From NCBI RefSeq assembly GCF_029961025.1, contig NZ_JASBVP010000005.1:124001-188000 (forward strand): a stretch of DNA of 64,000 bases, given 5' to 3'. Both the position numbers and the translations under genes were made by a program. Below the pieces are notes generated by a model, which worked only from the letters and a program-made list of their open reading frames with translations, was not told where the DNA came from and ran no database searches. Positions 8,705-19,347 of the stretch are shown piece by piece; the first letter of the stretch is position 1; the number at the start of each line of letters is the position of its first letter. The DNA is from Mycobacterium sp. GTDB taxonomy: Bacteria > Actinomycetota > Actinomycetes > Mycobacteriales > Mycobacteriaceae.

Positions 8705-8717
8705 CCGGCCGCAGCGG

Positions 8718-9614
8718 TCATCGAAATGGCCGGCCGCCCACCGCGCTCAAGTCGATTCGTGCGAGGCGCACCGGATCGGCCAGCACGTCGATCGCGGCGA
8801 TCCGTCCTTCGCGCACAACGAATCCCATGATCGCGGTTGCCCGGTCGCCGACGAAAATGACCGCGCCTGCGGCACCGTTGACGGTGGCGGCCCGCACCTG
8901 CCGCTCCGGCACCGCGTAACCGCGGGCCAGCTTGGCCACCCGGGACGCGCCCTGCTCCGAGCGGACCTGCCCGCGGCCGAAGTCGCCGCGCAGCAACACA
9001 TCCGGGTGCAGCAGCGACACCAGCCGGTCGAAGTCACCGGCCCGCCCAGCGGCGAAGAAGGCGTCCACGACCTCACGCTGGGCCCTGACGTCAACGTCGG
9101 GAACGGCGTTGGCGTCGTGGATCCGTCGGCGGGCGCGGCTGGCCAGCTTGCGTGTCGCTTCCGGCGATCGATCCAGAATCGGCGCGATCTGGTCGAACGG
9201 GACGGCGAACACGTCGTGCAGCACGAAAGCCAGCCGCTCCGCGGGCGACAGGGTGTCCAGCACCACGAACAACGCCAGCCCCACCGCATCGGCCAGCATC
9301 GCCCGGTGCTCGGGGTCGAACTCCCCGACCGGATCCACCACCGGGTCGGGCATCTGCGCGACGAGTTCCTCTCGGGGTCGAGCACGTCGGGCCCGCAACG
9401 TGTTCAGGCAGATCCGCGCCACCACGGTGGTCAGCCAGGCGTCGAGATTCGCGATGGCCGCGGCTCCCGGGGCGTCGATGCGGCTCAACCGCAGCCACGC
9501 TTCCTGCACGGCGTCCTCGGCGTCGTCGATCGAGCCCAGCATGCGGTAGGCGAGGGCGCCCAGCTGTGGCCGGGCCGCCTGGAAACGCGCCGTCAGCGCC
9601 GCATTTACGCTCAC
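8718..9614 (-). CDS. ECF41-type RNA polymerase sigma factor (SigJ-like, with C-terminal SnoaL-like domain)
   Basis: A 298-aa extracytoplasmic-function sigma factor. Sigma region 2 is at residues 10-75 ([26 protein letters not shown]), region 4 at about 110-165 ([18 protein letters not shown]), and a SnoaL/NTF2-like domain follows ([20 protein letters not shown]). That layout defines the ECF41 group, in which the C-terminal domain controls activity in place of an anti-sigma factor. Start GTG 9614 overlaps the stop of the CMD-like gene (GTGA on the minus strand), giving coupling. ECF41 factors usually control a neighbouring carboxymuconolactone decarboxylase or oxidoreductase, as found here. 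It converges with the antigen gene, 13 bases apart. Confidence 0.88.
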   Translation of the reverse strand: MSVNAALTARFQAARPQLGALAYRMLGSIDDAEDAVQEAWLRLSRIDAPGAAAIANLDAWLTTVVARICLNTLRARRARPREELVAQMPDPVVDPVGEFDPEHRAMLADAVGLALFVVLDTLSPAERLAFVLHDVFAVPFDQIAPILDRSPEATRKLASRARRRIHDANAVPDVDVRAQREVVDAFFAAGRAGDFDRLVSLLHPDVLLRGDFGRGQVRSEQGASRVAKLARGYAVPERQVRAATVNGAAGAVIFVGDRATAIMGFVVREGRIAAIDVLADPVRLARIDLSAVGGRPFR

Positions 9615-10219
9615 CTGCTGCCCGCCGGACGGCAGCCGTCGGGCAGTGCGCACACCTTGCCGTCGGAGAAGCCCGACGAACCGATGCCGAGAGCGAGGTT
9701 GAACCGGGCCCGCAGATTAGCCAGCGTGATGACGTGGGTGAGCCCGACGAGCTGAGCCGTGTCGAAGTGGGCTCGCAGGCGGCCGAAAAGCTCGTCGCTC
9801 ACCTCGACGGGGGTGCGGCTGATGGCTGCCGCGTAGGCCAGGATCAGCTTGTCGAGATCGGAGAAGCACGAGGCGTTCGGGTAATCGGACAGGGCCAGCA
9901 ATTCCTCGTCGGTTACCCCCCAGCCGCGGGCGATCTGCGAACCGAGATCCAGACAGTACTCGCAGCGCACCGTCGCCGCCGCTTTGAGTTCGGCGAGCGC
10001 CCGGTGCCGCGGACTCAGAATGTCCAGTTTCGACTCCGCCAGCTCCAGCCGCCCATAGGCGTTGAGCAACTTAGGGATATGGGCATACATCCGCAGCGGT
10101 TCGAGCATGCTCGCGGTTTGCACTCCGGCCATCTGCCGCAAGCGCCGCCCGGTGAAGAAGAAGGCGACCCTCGCGCCCAGGCCGGCGTCGCGGTCAGAGA
10201 CTCCGGTAAGCCTTGGCAT
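9611..10219 (-). CDS. Carboxymuconolactone decarboxylase/AhpD-like protein, ECF41 partner
   Basis: A 202-aa protein of the CMD/AhpD superfamily. The core has the paired cysteines in [16 protein letters not shown], typical of AhpD-like disulfide centres, followed by [20 protein letters not shown]. It probably acts as a small peroxidase-like or redox enzyme, which is inferred from family. The start is the ATG at 10217-10219 with AGGAGG five to eleven bases upstream. It is the first gene of a two-gene operon with the ECF41 sigma factor, a pairing characteristic of this sigma group. In M. tuberculosis this position near hrcA is occupied by an unrelated small gene. Confidence 0.85.
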   Translation of the reverse strand: MPRLTGVSDRDAGLGARVAFFFTGRRLRQMAGVQTASMLEPLRMYAHIPKLLNAYGRLELAESKLDILSPRHRALAELKAAATVRCEYCLDLGSQIARGWGVTDEELLALSDYPNASCFSDLDKLILAYAAAISRTPVEVSDELFGRLRAHFDTAQLVGLTHVITLANLRARFNLALGIGSSGFSDGKVCALPDGCRPAGSR

Positions 10220-10221
10220 TG

Positions 10222-10247
10222 TATCTCCTCCTGGTATCTCCTCCTGG
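10222..10247 (-). repeat. Tandem 13-bp duplication of a Shine-Dalgarno region
   Basis: On the minus strand CCAGGAGGAGATA occurs twice in perfect tandem (10235-10247 and 10222-10234) directly before the start codon of the CMD-like gene. The copy next to the gene is correctly spaced as the ribosome binding site; the distal one is a spare. Confidence 0.85.
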
Positions 10248-10405
10248 TAGGTGGTCTCTACTACCCCGACACCCGGCCCGACCGGAACGTGACCACCCCG
10301 CGGGCCGGCGCGGCGGTGATGCGCTCCCGGGCGGCTCCGTTGCCGGCGACGGCAAGTCCGCTGCTGAGGCCCGTAAAATGGACACCGCCAAGGAGGTGGA
10401 CGTCG

Positions 10406-11437
10406 ATGGGAAGCGCCGAGGAGCGACGTTTTGAAGTGCTGCGCGCCATCGTCGCCGACTTCGTCGCCACCAGGGAGCCGATCGGCTCGAAGGCGCTGGT
10501 GGAGCGGCATAACCTGGGGGTGTCCAGCGCGACCGTGCGCAACGACATGGCGGTGTTGGAAGCCGAGGGCTACATCACGCAGCCGCACACCAGCTCCGGG
10601 CGGGTGCCGACGGAGAAGGGCTACCGCGAGTTCGTCGACCGGCTCGACGACGTCAAGCCGCTGTCGGCCGCCGAGCGGCGGGCCATCCACAAGTTCCTGG
10701 AGTCGGGCGTGGACCTCGACGACGTGCTGCGCCGGGCGGTTCGGCTGCTGGCCCAGCTCACCCGTCAGGTGGCCATCGTGCAATACCCGACGTTGTCAAC
10801 CTCGACGATCCGCCACGTGGAAGTGATCGCGCTGACACCGGCGCGGCTGCTGATGGTGGTCATCACCGACAGCGGCCGGGTCGATCAGCGCATCGTCGAA
10901 CTCGGTGATGTCATCGACGATCACCAGCTTTCTCGACTGCGTGAGCTGCTCGGCCAGGCGCTGGAAGGCAAGAAGCTCCCGGTGGCGTCGAGGGCGGTCT
11001 CCGAGCTGGCCGGGCATTTCGACCGCAGCGACGGGCTGAGTAACGCCGTCGGGCGCGCGGCAACGGTGCTGCTGGAGGCGTTGGTGGAGCATAACGAGGA
11101 ACGGCTGCTGCTGGGCGGGACCGCCAATCTGACCCGCAATGCGGCCGACTTCGGGGGTTCACTGCGACCCATCCTGGAAGCCCTCGAGGAGCAGGTCGTG
11201 GTGCTGCGGCTGCTGACGGCTCAGCAACAAGCCGGGAAAGTGACGGTGCGGATCGGTCACGAGACCCAAATCGAGGAGATGGCGAGCACGTCGATGGTGT
11301 CCACCGCCTACGGCACCTCGGATACCGTGTACGGGGGCATGGGGGTGTTGGGGCCCACCCGGATGGACTATCCGGGAACTATCGCTAGTGTCGCTGCAGT
11401 TGCTATGTACATCGGCGAAGTGCTGAGCGCTCGATGA
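10406..11437 (+). CDS. hrcA: Heat-inducible transcriptional repressor HrcA
   Basis: A 343-aa HrcA. The N-terminal winged helix carries [19 protein letters not shown] and the rest is the GAF-like dimerisation/inserted domain, ending [19 protein letters not shown]. HrcA binds CIRCE operators and represses chaperone genes; GroEL normally assists its folding. Start ATG 10406 is preceded by AGGAGG with nine-base spacing. The next gene, dnaJ2, follows after 80 bases, as in other mycobacteria. No CIRCE palindrome is visible in the 186 bases upstream, so autoregulation through CIRCE is not supported here. Confidence 0.95.
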   Translation: MGSAEERRFEVLRAIVADFVATREPIGSKALVERHNLGVSSATVRNDMAVLEAEGYITQPHTSSGRVPTEKGYREFVDRLDDVKPLSAAERRAIHKFLESGVDLDDVLRRAVRLLAQLTRQVAIVQYPTLSTSTIRHVEVIALTPARLLMVVITDSGRVDQRIVELGDVIDDHQLSRLRELLGQALEGKKLPVASRAVSELAGHFDRSDGLSNAVGRAATVLLEALVEHNEERLLLGGTANLTRNAADFGGSLRPILEALEEQVVVLRLLTAQQQAGKVTVRIGHETQIEEMASTSMVSTAYGTSDTVYGGMGVLGPTRMDYPGTIASVAAVAMYIGEVLSAR

Positions 11438-11517
11438 GCACGCAGCCGCCGCCGGGCTTCAGGACAGTGGCGTAACGCGGACAAGACGCGACAAGACGCG
11501 GACAAGAAAGGTCAGGC

Positions 11518-12666
11518 GTGGCACGCGACTACTACGGTCTGCTTGGGGTCAGCAGGAACGCGAGTGAGGCGGAGATCAAACGCGCTTACCGCAGGCTGGC
11601 GCGTGAGCTGCATCCCGATGTCAACCCCGATGAGGAAGCGCAGGCGAAGTTCAAGGAGGTCAGCCTCGCCTACGAGGTACTGTCCGACCCGGAGAAACGC
11701 CGCATCGTCGACATGGGTGGGGATCCGCTGGAGAGCGCCGGCGCGTCCGCTAACGGGTTCCCGGGCTTCGGCGGGCTCGGCGACGTGTTCGAGGCGTTCT
11801 TCGGCGGCGGTTTCGGCGGTGCTACCGCTTCACGTGGCCCCACCGGACGGGTGCGTCCCGGCTCGGATTCGCTGTTGCGGCTGCGGCTGGACCTCGAAGA
11901 GTGTGCTGCCGGTGCCACCAAACGGGTGACCGTCGACACCGCGGTGCTGTGCGACCGCTGCCATGGGACGGGCACCAACGGCGACTCCTCACCGGTGCGC
12001 TGCGACACCTGCGGCGGGAGCGGCCAGCTGCAAACGGTGCAGCGCTCGCTGCTGGGGCAGGTGATGACGTCGCGGCAGTGCCCCACCTGTCACGGTGTCG
12101 GTGAGGTCATTCTCGACCCGTGCTACCAGTGCGGCGGCGACGGTCGGGTGCGTGCCCGCCGGGAGATCAGCGTGAAGATTCCCCCCGGGGTGGGCGATGG
12201 GATGCGGATCCGCCTGGCGGCCCAGGGTGAAGTCGGACCTGGAGGGGGACCGGCGGGAGATCTGTACGTCGAGGTTCACGAACAACCGCACGACATCTTT
12301 GTCCGTGAGGGCGACGACCTGCACTGCACGATCTCGCTGCCGATGATCGACGCCGCGTTGGGCACCACCGTCGTGATCGACGACATTCTCGACGGCGCCA
12401 CCGAGGTCACCATCCCCCCGGGGACCCAGCCGGGTTCGACCATCACCTTGCGCGGCCGCGGCATGCCGCTGCTGCGTTCCAGTGCGCGCGGCGACCTGCA
12501 CGTCCACGTCGAGGTGGTGATCCCCACCCGGCTGGACCATCGCGAAACCGAGTTGCTGCGTGAGTTGAAGATGCATCGCAACCGCGAGGTTGCCGAGGTG
12601 CGGCCGGTGCATGGCAGCGGTGGCGGACTGTTCAGCCGGCTGCGCGAGACCTTCACCGGCCGCTAG
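11518..12666 (+). CDS. dnaJ2: Chaperone DnaJ2
   Basis: A 382-aa type I DnaJ co-chaperone of DnaK. The J domain has its HPD motif at residues 32-34, followed by a G/F-rich linker ([11 protein letters not shown]), then four CxxCxGxG zinc-finger repeats between about residues 145 and 210 ([32 protein letters not shown]), and the beta-barrel substrate-binding domains. Start GTG 11518 follows a weak AAAGGTCAGG. It is the second gene after hrcA, an arrangement that ties the co-chaperone to heat-shock control. Short GACAAGACGCG repeats lie in the 80-base gap upstream. Confidence 0.95.
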   Translation: MARDYYGLLGVSRNASEAEIKRAYRRLARELHPDVNPDEEAQAKFKEVSLAYEVLSDPEKRRIVDMGGDPLESAGASANGFPGFGGLGDVFEAFFGGGFGGATASRGPTGRVRPGSDSLLRLRLDLEECAAGATKRVTVDTAVLCDRCHGTGTNGDSSPVRCDTCGGSGQLQTVQRSLLGQVMTSRQCPTCHGVGEVILDPCYQCGGDGRVRARREISVKIPPGVGDGMRIRLAAQGEVGPGGGPAGDLYVEVHEQPHDIFVREGDDLHCTISLPMIDAALGTTVVIDDILDGATEVTIPPGTQPGSTITLRGRGMPLLRSSARGDLHVHVEVVIPTRLDHRETELLRELKMHRNREVAEVRPVHGSGGGLFSRLRETFTGR

Positions 12667-12679
12667 CCCTCCCGCCACG

Positions 12680-13495
12680 ATGGGGGCGCCGTTGTTTTAC
12701 GTCGACGCGCTGCCCGCTGCCGGTGCGCTGGCCGTTGTTGGCGGCGAGGAAGGTTTTCATGCCGCCAACGTGCGAAGGATCCGGGTGGGCGAGCAACTCC
12801 TGCTCGGCGACGGCGATGGTGTGTTGGCGCGCTGTGTGGTGGAGCGGGCCGGGCGCGGTGAGCTGTGCGCCCGGGTGCTGGGCCGCTGGCGCGTGACGCC
12901 CGGGCAGCCGCCGGTGACGGTGGTGCAGGCGCTGCCCAAGTCCGAGCGGTCCGAATTGGCGATCGAATTGGCCACCGAAGCCGGCGCCGACGCGTTCGTG
13001 GCCTGGCAGGCGGCGCGGTGCGTGGCCCGCTGGGATGGTGCCCGCGCCATCAAGGGTTTGCGGCGCTGGCGCGCGGTGGCCCGCTCGGCCGCCCGGCAGG
13101 CCCGTCGGGCCCACATTCCGCCGGTCGAGGGTCCGCTGTCCACGGCGGAGTTGACGCAGCGGATCCGCGAGCGGGTCGCCTCGGGGACCGTGGTGCTCGC
13201 CCTGCACGAATCGGCGACCGATAGGCTTGCCGATCTCGCTCTGAAGCCCGCCAACTCGTTGATGCTGCTGGTCGGCCCGGAGGGCGGGATCACCCCCCGC
13301 GAGCTGGCCGCGCTGTCCGACGCGGGTGCCGTCGCGGTGCGGCTGGGGCCCATGGTGCTGCGGACCTCAAGCGCGGCCGCGGTCGCGCTCGGGGCGCTGG
13401 GTGTGCTGACTCCGCGTTGGGACTGCCCCGGCAAAGACCCCGGGTCGTCGGCGCTTTTGGACGCTGACCGGGCCGGGTCGCTGGCGGTAGACTGA
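12680..13495 (+). CDS. rsmE: 16S rRNA (uracil1498-N3)-methyltransferase RsmE
   Basis: A 271-aa SPOUT methyltransferase that modifies U1498 of 16S rRNA in the 30S decoding region. The N-terminal PUA-like part contains [19 protein letters not shown], and the C-terminal knot has [17 protein letters not shown] and [12 protein letters not shown], which bind SAM. The start ATG 12680 lies 14 bases after dnaJ2, consistent with one transcript. The C-terminal 30 residues beyond the knot ([17 protein letters not shown]) extend past the conserved domain. Confidence 0.93.
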   Translation: MGAPLFYVDALPAAGALAVVGGEEGFHAANVRRIRVGEQLLLGDGDGVLARCVVERAGRGELCARVLGRWRVTPGQPPVTVVQALPKSERSELAIELATEAGADAFVAWQAARCVARWDGARAIKGLRRWRAVARSAARQARRAHIPPVEGPLSTAELTQRIRERVASGTVVLALHESATDRLADLALKPANSLMLLVGPEGGITPRELAALSDAGAVAVRLGPMVLRTSSAAAVALGALGVLTPRWDCPGKDPGSSALLDADRAGSLAVD

Positions 13496-13540
13496 GGCGG
13501 CAACCACCCGAAACCACGGAAAGCAGGCATCAGAAACCAC

Positions 13541-14593
13541 GTGACGCCCCGCGACACCGCTGCTGACTCTTCATCCTCTTCATCGTCGTCTCAGGTGCGC
13601 AGCAGCATCGATGTTCCGTCCGACCTCGTCGTGGGCCTGCTGGGTTCCGCTGACGAGAATCTGCGAGCGCTCGAACGTACCCTGGCCGCCGACCTGCATG
13701 TGCGGGGCAACTCGGTCCGCCTGTCCGGTGAGCCCGCCGATGTCGCGCTCGCCGAGCGGGTGATCTCCGAACTGGTCGCGATCGTGGCCGGCGGGCAGAC
13801 GCTGACACCCGAGGTGGTCCGTCACAGCGTTGCCATGCTGGTCGGCGCCGGTAACGAGTCGCCGGCCGAGGTGCTCACCCTCGATATCTTGTCGCGCCGT
13901 GGTAAGACGATCCGGCCGAAGACCCTCAACCAGAAACGCTACGTCGACGCGATCGACGCCAACACCATCGTCTTCGGGATCGGTCCGGCCGGCACCGGCA
14001 AGACCTATTTGGCGATGGCCAAGGCGGTCAACGCGCTGCAAACCAAGCAGGTCACCCGCATTATCTTGACCCGCCCTGCGGTGGAAGCCGGTGAGCGCCT
14101 TGGCTTTTTGCCTGGCACGTTGAGCGAAAAGATCGACCCGTATCTGCGGCCGCTCTACGACGCGCTCTACGACATGATGGAGCCGGAGCTGATCCCCAAG
14201 CTGATGGCCGCCGGGGTGATCGAAGTCGCGCCGTTGGCGTATATGCGGGGGCGGACCCTCAATGACGCATTCATCATCCTCGACGAGGCGCAGAACACCA
14301 CCGCCGAGCAGATGAAGATGTTTCTCACCCGGCTGGGATTCGGCTCCAAGGTCGTGGTCACCGGTGACGTCACCCAGATCGACCTGCCCGGCGGCGCCAC
14401 GTCGGGTCTGCGGGCCGCGGTCGACATCCTCGAGGACGTCGACGACATCCACATCGTGGAGCTGACCAGCGTTGACGTGGTGCGCCATCGGCTGGTTTCG
14501 GAGATCGTCGAGGCCTACGCCAAATACGAAGCGCCCGGGCTGATGATGAATCGGGCCGCGCGGCGCGCGGCCGGTGTCCGACATCGCCGGTGA
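13541..14593 (+). CDS. phoH1: PhoH-family ATPase
   Basis: A 350-aa PhoH-like P-loop ATPase corresponding by position to Rv2368c. An N-terminal KH-like region precedes the PhoH domain, with Walker A GPAGTGKT at about residues 147-154 and Walker [10 protein letters not shown]. The start is GTG 13541. A run of eight serines lies near the N-terminus (residues 10-17). The gene sits immediately before ybeY, the common PhoH-YbeY pairing that points to RNA metabolism; PhoH is probably an RNA-dependent ATPase, as inferred from family studies. Confidence 0.92.
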   Translation: MTPRDTAADSSSSSSSSQVRSSIDVPSDLVVGLLGSADENLRALERTLAADLHVRGNSVRLSGEPADVALAERVISELVAIVAGGQTLTPEVVRHSVAMLVGAGNESPAEVLTLDILSRRGKTIRPKTLNQKRYVDAIDANTIVFGIGPAGTGKTYLAMAKAVNALQTKQVTRIILTRPAVEAGERLGFLPGTLSEKIDPYLRPLYDALYDMMEPELIPKLMAAGVIEVAPLAYMRGRTLNDAFIILDEAQNTTAEQMKMFLTRLGFGSKVVVTGDVTQIDLPGGATSGLRAAVDILEDVDDIHIVELTSVDVVRHRLVSEIVEAYAKYEAPGLMMNRAARRAAGVRHRR

Positions 14594-14627
14594 GGGCGCA
14601 GTTGGAGCGCAGAAGGCAGGTCAGCGC

Positions 14628-15161
14628 GTGAGCATCGAGGTTGCCAACGAGTCGGGCTACGACGTCTCCGAAACGGAGCTGATCAGTGTGGCCCGCTTCG
14701 TCCTCGACAGAATGGGCGTCAACCCGGCCGCCGAGCTGTCGCTGCTGCTGTTGGACACCGCGGCCATGGCCGATCTGCATCTGCGCTGGATGGACCTGCC
14801 CGGGCCGACCGACGTGATGAGCTTCCCCATGGACGAGCTCGAGCCGGGGGGCCGCCCCGATGCCCCCGAACCCGGGCCGTCCATGCTGGGCGACGTGGTG
14901 CTCTGCCCGGAATTCGCCGCCGAGCAGGCCGCCGCCGCAGGCCACAGCCTCGGCCAGGAGCTGGCGCTGCTGACTATCCATGGGGTGCTTCACCTGCTCG
15001 GCTACGATCATGCCGAGCCGGACGAAGAAGAAGAGATGTTTGCCCTGCAGCATCGGTTGCTGGAAGAGTGGGTCGCCGACCAGGTCGAGGCCTACGAGCA
15101 AGCTCGCCAGGCCGAGAAGGATCGCCGGTTGCTGGACAAGTCAAGGTATTTCGAGAATTGA
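14628..15161 (+). CDS. ybeY: Endoribonuclease YbeY
   Basis: A 177-aa zinc-dependent endoribonuclease for 16S rRNA maturation and ribosome quality control. The metal site is [11 protein letters not shown] (three histidines) and the family block [15 protein letters not shown] is present. I start at GTG 14628, after AAGGCAGG, which gives an N-terminus SIEVANESG in line with mycobacterial homologues; upstream in-frame starts would overlap phoH. The stop overlaps the TTG start of the next gene, so translation is coupled. Confidence 0.93.
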   Translation: MSIEVANESGYDVSETELISVARFVLDRMGVNPAAELSLLLLDTAAMADLHLRWMDLPGPTDVMSFPMDELEPGGRPDAPEPGPSMLGDVVLCPEFAAEQAAAAGHSLGQELALLTIHGVLHLLGYDHAEPDEEEEMFALQHRLLEEWVADQVEAYEQARQAEKDRRLLDKSRYFEN

Positions 15162-16465
15162 CCGGATGGGCCCCGCTGCTCGGAGCGATCCTGTTGATCG
15201 GTCTGGGCGGGTTGTTTGCGGCGATCGACGCGGCGATCAGCACGGTGTCGATGGCCCGGGTGCACGAGCTGGTCCGCGACGAGCGACCCGGTGCGGTGCG
15301 GCTGGCCAAGGTGATGGAACAACGGCCGAGCTACATCAACCTGGTGGTGTTGCTGCGGATCATCTGTGAGATCACCGCAACCGCATTGCTGGTGGCGTTT
15401 TTCTATGTGTACCTCAGCCTGGATTGGGGGTTGTTCGCCGCCGCGGCGATCATGGTGGTGATCAGCTTCATCGTCATCGGTGTCGGTCCGCGCACCCTCG
15501 GGCGCCAGCACGCGTATCCCATCGCTTTAATGGCCGCCCTTCCGCTGCAGGCGATTTCGTGGCTGTTGATGCCGATCAGCCGACTGTTGGTGGTGCTGGG
15601 CAACACCCTTACCCCGGGACGGGGATTTCACAACGGCCCGTTCGCATCCGAGATCGAGCTGCGTGAAGTCGTCGATCTGGCCCAGCAACGCGGGGTGGTC
15701 GCCGCCGACGAGCGCCGGATGATCCAGTCGGTTTTCGAGCTGGCGGACACACCGGCGCGCGAAGTGATGGTGCCGCGCACCGAGATGATCTGGATCGAAG
15801 GCGACAAACCGGTAAGCAGTGCGATATCCCTGGCGGTCCGCAGCGGCCATTCACGTATTCCGGTGATCGGGGAGAACATTGACGACATCCTCGGGGTGGT
15901 CTACCTGAAAGATCTTGTGCAGCACGCATATCACGCGACCGACCGGGGTGGGGAGCCAACGGTGGCCCAGGTGATGCGCCCGGCGGTGTTCGTTCCGGAC
16001 TGTAAACCCCTCGACGCTCTGTTGCGGGAAATGCAACGGGATCGCAACCATATGGCGTTGCTGGTCGATGAGTACGGTGCAATCGCCGGGCTGGTGACCA
16101 TCGAGGATGTGCTGGAGGAAATCGTCGGTGAGATCGCCGACGAATACGATCAGGCCGAGGTCGCACCGATAGAGCATTTGGGCGACAACCGCTACCGGGT
16201 ATCGGCGCGGCTGCCGATCGAAGACCTCGGCGAACTTTATGGCGTGCAGTTCGGCGATGATCTTGACGTTGACACCGTGGGCGGTTTGTTGGCGCTGGAG
16301 CTGGGCCGGGTGCCGCTGCCCGGAGCCGAGGTGGTGTCCCACGGCCTGCGACTGCACGCCGAGGGCGGCCCGGATCATCGTGGACGGGTCCGGGTCGGCA
16401 CGGTGTTGTTGAGCCGGGTTGACTCCAACGGTCAGGACGGTCGGGAGGACCGGTGTGATGACTGA
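15158..16465 (+). CDS. CBS-domain membrane protein, CorC/HlyC type (Rv2366c-like)
   Basis: A 435-aa protein with an N-terminal DUF21/CNNM transmembrane domain of three to four helices (residues 1-140), two CBS domains (about 195-320, including [13 protein letters not shown] and [20 protein letters not shown]) and a C-terminal CorC-type domain. Relatives move or sense magnesium/cobalt; the older name haemolysin is not informative. The TTG at 15158 overlaps the ybeY stop and yields an N-terminus matching mycobacterial homologues. It lies within the hrcA-era operon. Confidence 0.9.
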   Translation: MTGWAPLLGAILLIGLGGLFAAIDAAISTVSMARVHELVRDERPGAVRLAKVMEQRPSYINLVVLLRIICEITATALLVAFFYVYLSLDWGLFAAAAIMVVISFIVIGVGPRTLGRQHAYPIALMAALPLQAISWLLMPISRLLVVLGNTLTPGRGFHNGPFASEIELREVVDLAQQRGVVAADERRMIQSVFELADTPAREVMVPRTEMIWIEGDKPVSSAISLAVRSGHSRIPVIGENIDDILGVVYLKDLVQHAYHATDRGGEPTVAQVMRPAVFVPDCKPLDALLREMQRDRNHMALLVDEYGAIAGLVTIEDVLEEIVGEIADEYDQAEVAPIEHLGDNRYRVSARLPIEDLGELYGVQFGDDLDVDTVGGLLALELGRVPLPGAEVVSHGLRLHAEGGPDHRGRVRVGTVLLSRVDSNGQDGREDRCDD

Positions 16466-16781
16466 GCCGCGGGATGCCGAGGACGCCAAGCTGGTGACGT
16501 TGGCGCGGGCTGCCATGGTCCGTACGGAGGCCGGCAGCGGTGCGGCGGTGCGCGACCGCGACGGTCGCACCTACACCGGTGTGCCGGTGCGGCTGTCGAG
16601 CCTGCAGCTGACCGCGTTGCAGGCGGCGGTGGCGGCGGCGGTGTCCAGCGGGGCGACCGGGTTCGAGGCCGCAGCGCTGGTGGGCGGCTCCGCCGACGAC
16701 CCGGGTATCGCCGCGGTGCGGGAGCTGTCGGCCGCGGCCGCGGTCATCATCACCGATCGCAACGGCGTTGTGCTGCAATGA
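16458..16781 (+). CDS. Cytidine-deaminase-like protein of unknown function (Rv2365c-like)
   Basis: A 107-aa protein at the position of Rv2365c. The fold looks like a small cytidine deaminase domain ([33 protein letters not shown]), but the zinc-binding HAE and PCxxC motifs of active deaminases are absent, so catalysis is unlikely. ATG 16458 overlaps the preceding gene by eight bases and follows GGGAGG. It lies 31 bases before era and appears to be part of the same transcript. Confidence 0.82.
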   Translation: MTEPRDAEDAKLVTLARAAMVRTEAGSGAAVRDRDGRTYTGVPVRLSSLQLTALQAAVAAAVSSGATGFEAAALVGGSADDPGIAAVRELSAAAAVIITDRNGVVLQ

Positions 16782-16812
16782 CCGTGCCGATAATGCGCTC
16801 GGCGCGCCGGCT

Positions 16813-17727
16813 ATGAGTGAGTTTCATTCGGGCTTCGTGTGCTTCGTCGGGCGGCCCAACACCGGGAAGTCCACGCTGATGAACGCGCTGGTCGGCTCGA
16901 AGGTGGCGATCACGTCGACCCGGCCACAGACCACTCGGCATACCATCCGCGGCATCGTGCACCGGGAGAACTTCCAGATCGTCCTGGTGGACACCCCGGG
17001 CCTGCATCGGCCGCGCACCCTGTTAGGCCAGCGGCTGGGTGACCTGGTCCGGAACACCTACACGCAAGTCGACGTGATCGGGCTGTGCATTCCCGCCGAC
17101 GAGGCGATCGGCCGGGGGGACCGGTGGATCGTTCAGCAGCTTCGCGCGGGAGCACCCCGGACGACGCTCGTTGTCGTCGTCACCAAGATCGACAAGGTTC
17201 CCAAAGACCGGGTCGCCGCGCAGCTGGTCGCCGTGGACGAGCTGATGCGGTCCGTTGGCGGTCAGCAGGTCTCCGATATTGTCCCGGTGTCGGCGGTCAC
17301 CGGCGAGCAGCTCGATGTGCTGATCGACGTGCTGGCCGCCGCGTTGCCGCCCGGCCCGGCCTATTACCCCGAAGGTGAGCTCACCGACGAACCCGAGGAG
17401 GTTCTCATGGCCGAGTTCATCCGCGAAGCCGCCTTAGAGGGCGTGCACGACGAGCTGCCACATTCGTTGGCGGTGGTGATCGACGAGGTCAGTCCGCGCC
17501 CGGGGCGGGATGACCTGATCGATGTGCACGCCCTGCTCTACGTCGAGCGGCCCAGCCAGAAGGGCATCATTATCGGCAAGGGCGGCGAGCGGCTGCGGAA
17601 AATCGGCACCGTAGCGCGCGACCAGATCGAAAGGCTGCTGGGCAGCAAGGTCTATCTCGACCTGCACGTGAAGGTGGCCAAGAACTGGCAGCGGGATCCC
17701 AAACAGCTGGGCAGGCTGGGATTTTGA
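16813..17727 (+). CDS. era: GTPase Era
   Basis: A 304-aa ribosome-assembly GTPase. The G1 loop GRPNTGKST is at residues 13-21, then DTPG (G3), TKID (G4), and a C-terminal KH domain with GIIIGKGGERLRKIG that binds the 3' end of 16S rRNA. I start at ATG 16813 since it places the G1 loop at the usual distance. The gene closes the hrcA-dnaJ2-rsmE-phoH-ybeY operon, which is rich in 16S rRNA maturation factors. Confidence 0.95.
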   Translation: MSEFHSGFVCFVGRPNTGKSTLMNALVGSKVAITSTRPQTTRHTIRGIVHRENFQIVLVDTPGLHRPRTLLGQRLGDLVRNTYTQVDVIGLCIPADEAIGRGDRWIVQQLRAGAPRTTLVVVVTKIDKVPKDRVAAQLVAVDELMRSVGGQQVSDIVPVSAVTGEQLDVLIDVLAAALPPGPAYYPEGELTDEPEEVLMAEFIREAALEGVHDELPHSLAVVIDEVSPRPGRDDLIDVHALLYVERPSQKGIIIGKGGERLRKIGTVARDQIERLLGSKVYLDLHVKVAKNWQRDPKQLGRLGF

Positions 17728-17739
17728 CCGCTCCCGCCG

Positions 17740-19215
17740 TCATCGCGCCGGCTGCTGCCCGCTGGGGACCGGTGGCATGTCGGTGTCGGTGTCCCACCAC
17801 ACTTCCGGTTGTTTGGTCGCCCAGCCGCAGAAAGCCTCTAGCTCGGCGGCCAGCGACACCAGCATGCCTTCGCTGTTGGCCGGCCCCATCAGCTGGACAC
17901 CGATCGGCAGCCCGGTTGAGGTGAATCCGGCCGGGATGTTGATCGACGGCCAGCCCAGCAGGTTCCACGGCCATGTCACCGGGCAGGTGCTTATCATGAG
18001 CCGATCGGTGGCCCAGCCGCCCAGCCCGTCAAAGGCGTGCACCAGCGGCGGTGGTTGCGCGGTTGTCGGGGCCAGCACGACGTCGACGTACAGGAAGATC
18101 GAACCCACCCGGCTCCGGTCGGCCGCCTCGTGCGCCAGCGCGGTGCGCAACGCGGACTCCGAGAGCAGCCGGCCCAGGCGGATGTTGGCCACCGTGCGCG
18201 GATCCCAGGTGACGTCCGGACCCAGCCGTTCCGCCCAGTCCAGCAGGCCGGAGGTGGCCCGGCACAGGAAATCCCAGGACAACCGCACCCCGTAGTCCGG
18301 GTTGGCCGGCACCACGGTGTGGCCCAGCCGCTCCAGCTGTCCGGCCACGTTGTGCAGCGCGGCACGGATCTCCGGGTGCAGTGTGGCCCGAAACCCGGTG
18401 AACGGGAACTGCGTCGACATCGCGATCTTCAGCGGACCCGGCGCGGTGCCAAGGTAGTCGGAAACGGTCAGTGGCGGCGGTTTGTGCCGGTCGCCCTCGA
18501 CGTTGCCGGACGCGGCGTCGAGCACCAGCGCCGCATCGGCCACCGTGCGGGCCAGCACGCCGTGGACGGTGACGCCGTGGAACGCCTCCGGCAACGGCCA
18601 CGTGGAGATGCGGCCGCGTTGCGGCTTGATGCCCACCAGGTGCGTCCATGCCGCGGGGATGCGAACACTGCCGGCCCCGTCGGAGCCGATCGCGGCGGTG
18701 ACCAGGCCCGCGGCCACCGCCGCCGCGCTGCCGCCCGACGATCCGCCCGGCGTGTGGATTCGCGACCAGGGGTTGCGGGTGTGCCCGAATCCGGGTCCAC
18801 CGGTAAACGGCCACTGGCCGAGCTCGCAGGTGTTGGTCTTGCCGACGATCACCGCGCCCGCCGCCTTCAGCCGACGCACCACCTCCGCGTCGGCGGTGGC
18901 CGGAGCTACGTATCCCACGGTGCCGAAGGCTGTTGGCACTCCGGCGATGTCGACGTCGTCTTTGACCGCGATCGGCACACCCAGCAGCGGCGCGGTGTCG
19001 CCGGCGGCCCGCCGCCGGTCCGCCTCGACGGCTTCGGCCAGCGCCGAGTCGGTCAACACCACCCGGAAGGCGTTGAGCGTGGACTGGCTGCGGATGATGG
19101 CCTGCAGCGAACGGCGGACCAGCTCTTCGGAAGTCACCTCACCGTTGGCCAGCTGGTAGAGCTGATCCGTCAGGGTGGGAAACCGCGGATTGCCGGAACT
19201 GCATGGGCGAGTCAT
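17740..19215 (-). CDS. amiA2: Amidase, AmiA2-like
   Basis: A 491-aa amidase-signature enzyme hydrolysing an amide substrate not identifiable from sequence. The Ser-cisSer-Lys triad region is visible: the Lys in GVPIAVKDDVD, then TPGGSSGGSAAAVAAG with both serines. It matches the position and length of Rv2363 between era and recO. Start ATG 19215. It is convergent with era (12 bases between stops) and divergent from recO. Confidence 0.9.
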   Translation of the reverse strand: MTRPCSSGNPRFPTLTDQLYQLANGEVTSEELVRRSLQAIIRSQSTLNAFRVVLTDSALAEAVEADRRRAAGDTAPLLGVPIAVKDDVDIAGVPTAFGTVGYVAPATADAEVVRRLKAAGAVIVGKTNTCELGQWPFTGGPGFGHTRNPWSRIHTPGGSSGGSAAAVAAGLVTAAIGSDGAGSVRIPAAWTHLVGIKPQRGRISTWPLPEAFHGVTVHGVLARTVADAALVLDAASGNVEGDRHKPPPLTVSDYLGTAPGPLKIAMSTQFPFTGFRATLHPEIRAALHNVAGQLERLGHTVVPANPDYGVRLSWDFLCRATSGLLDWAERLGPDVTWDPRTVANIRLGRLLSESALRTALAHEAADRSRVGSIFLYVDVVLAPTTAQPPPLVHAFDGLGGWATDRLMISTCPVTWPWNLLGWPSINIPAGFTSTGLPIGVQLMGPANSEGMLVSLAAELEAFCGWATKQPEVWWDTDTDMPPVPSGQQPAR

Positions 19216-19347
19216 CGCTATCGAGCGTAGGGGTTACCGAGCGTACCGGGGTGCACACCACCGAGCGTATGGGGATGCCACCAACTTCGGGCGCGCAATG
19301 CCGACACCATTCCGGGGATATTTCAGCATCGATGCGAGACTGAGAGG

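Noticed and set aside
9152..10405. Long open frame in front of hrcA
   Set aside because: It is antisense to the ECF41/CMD genes and merely continuous with the hrcA frame; HrcA homology and an AGGAGG site set the start at 10406.
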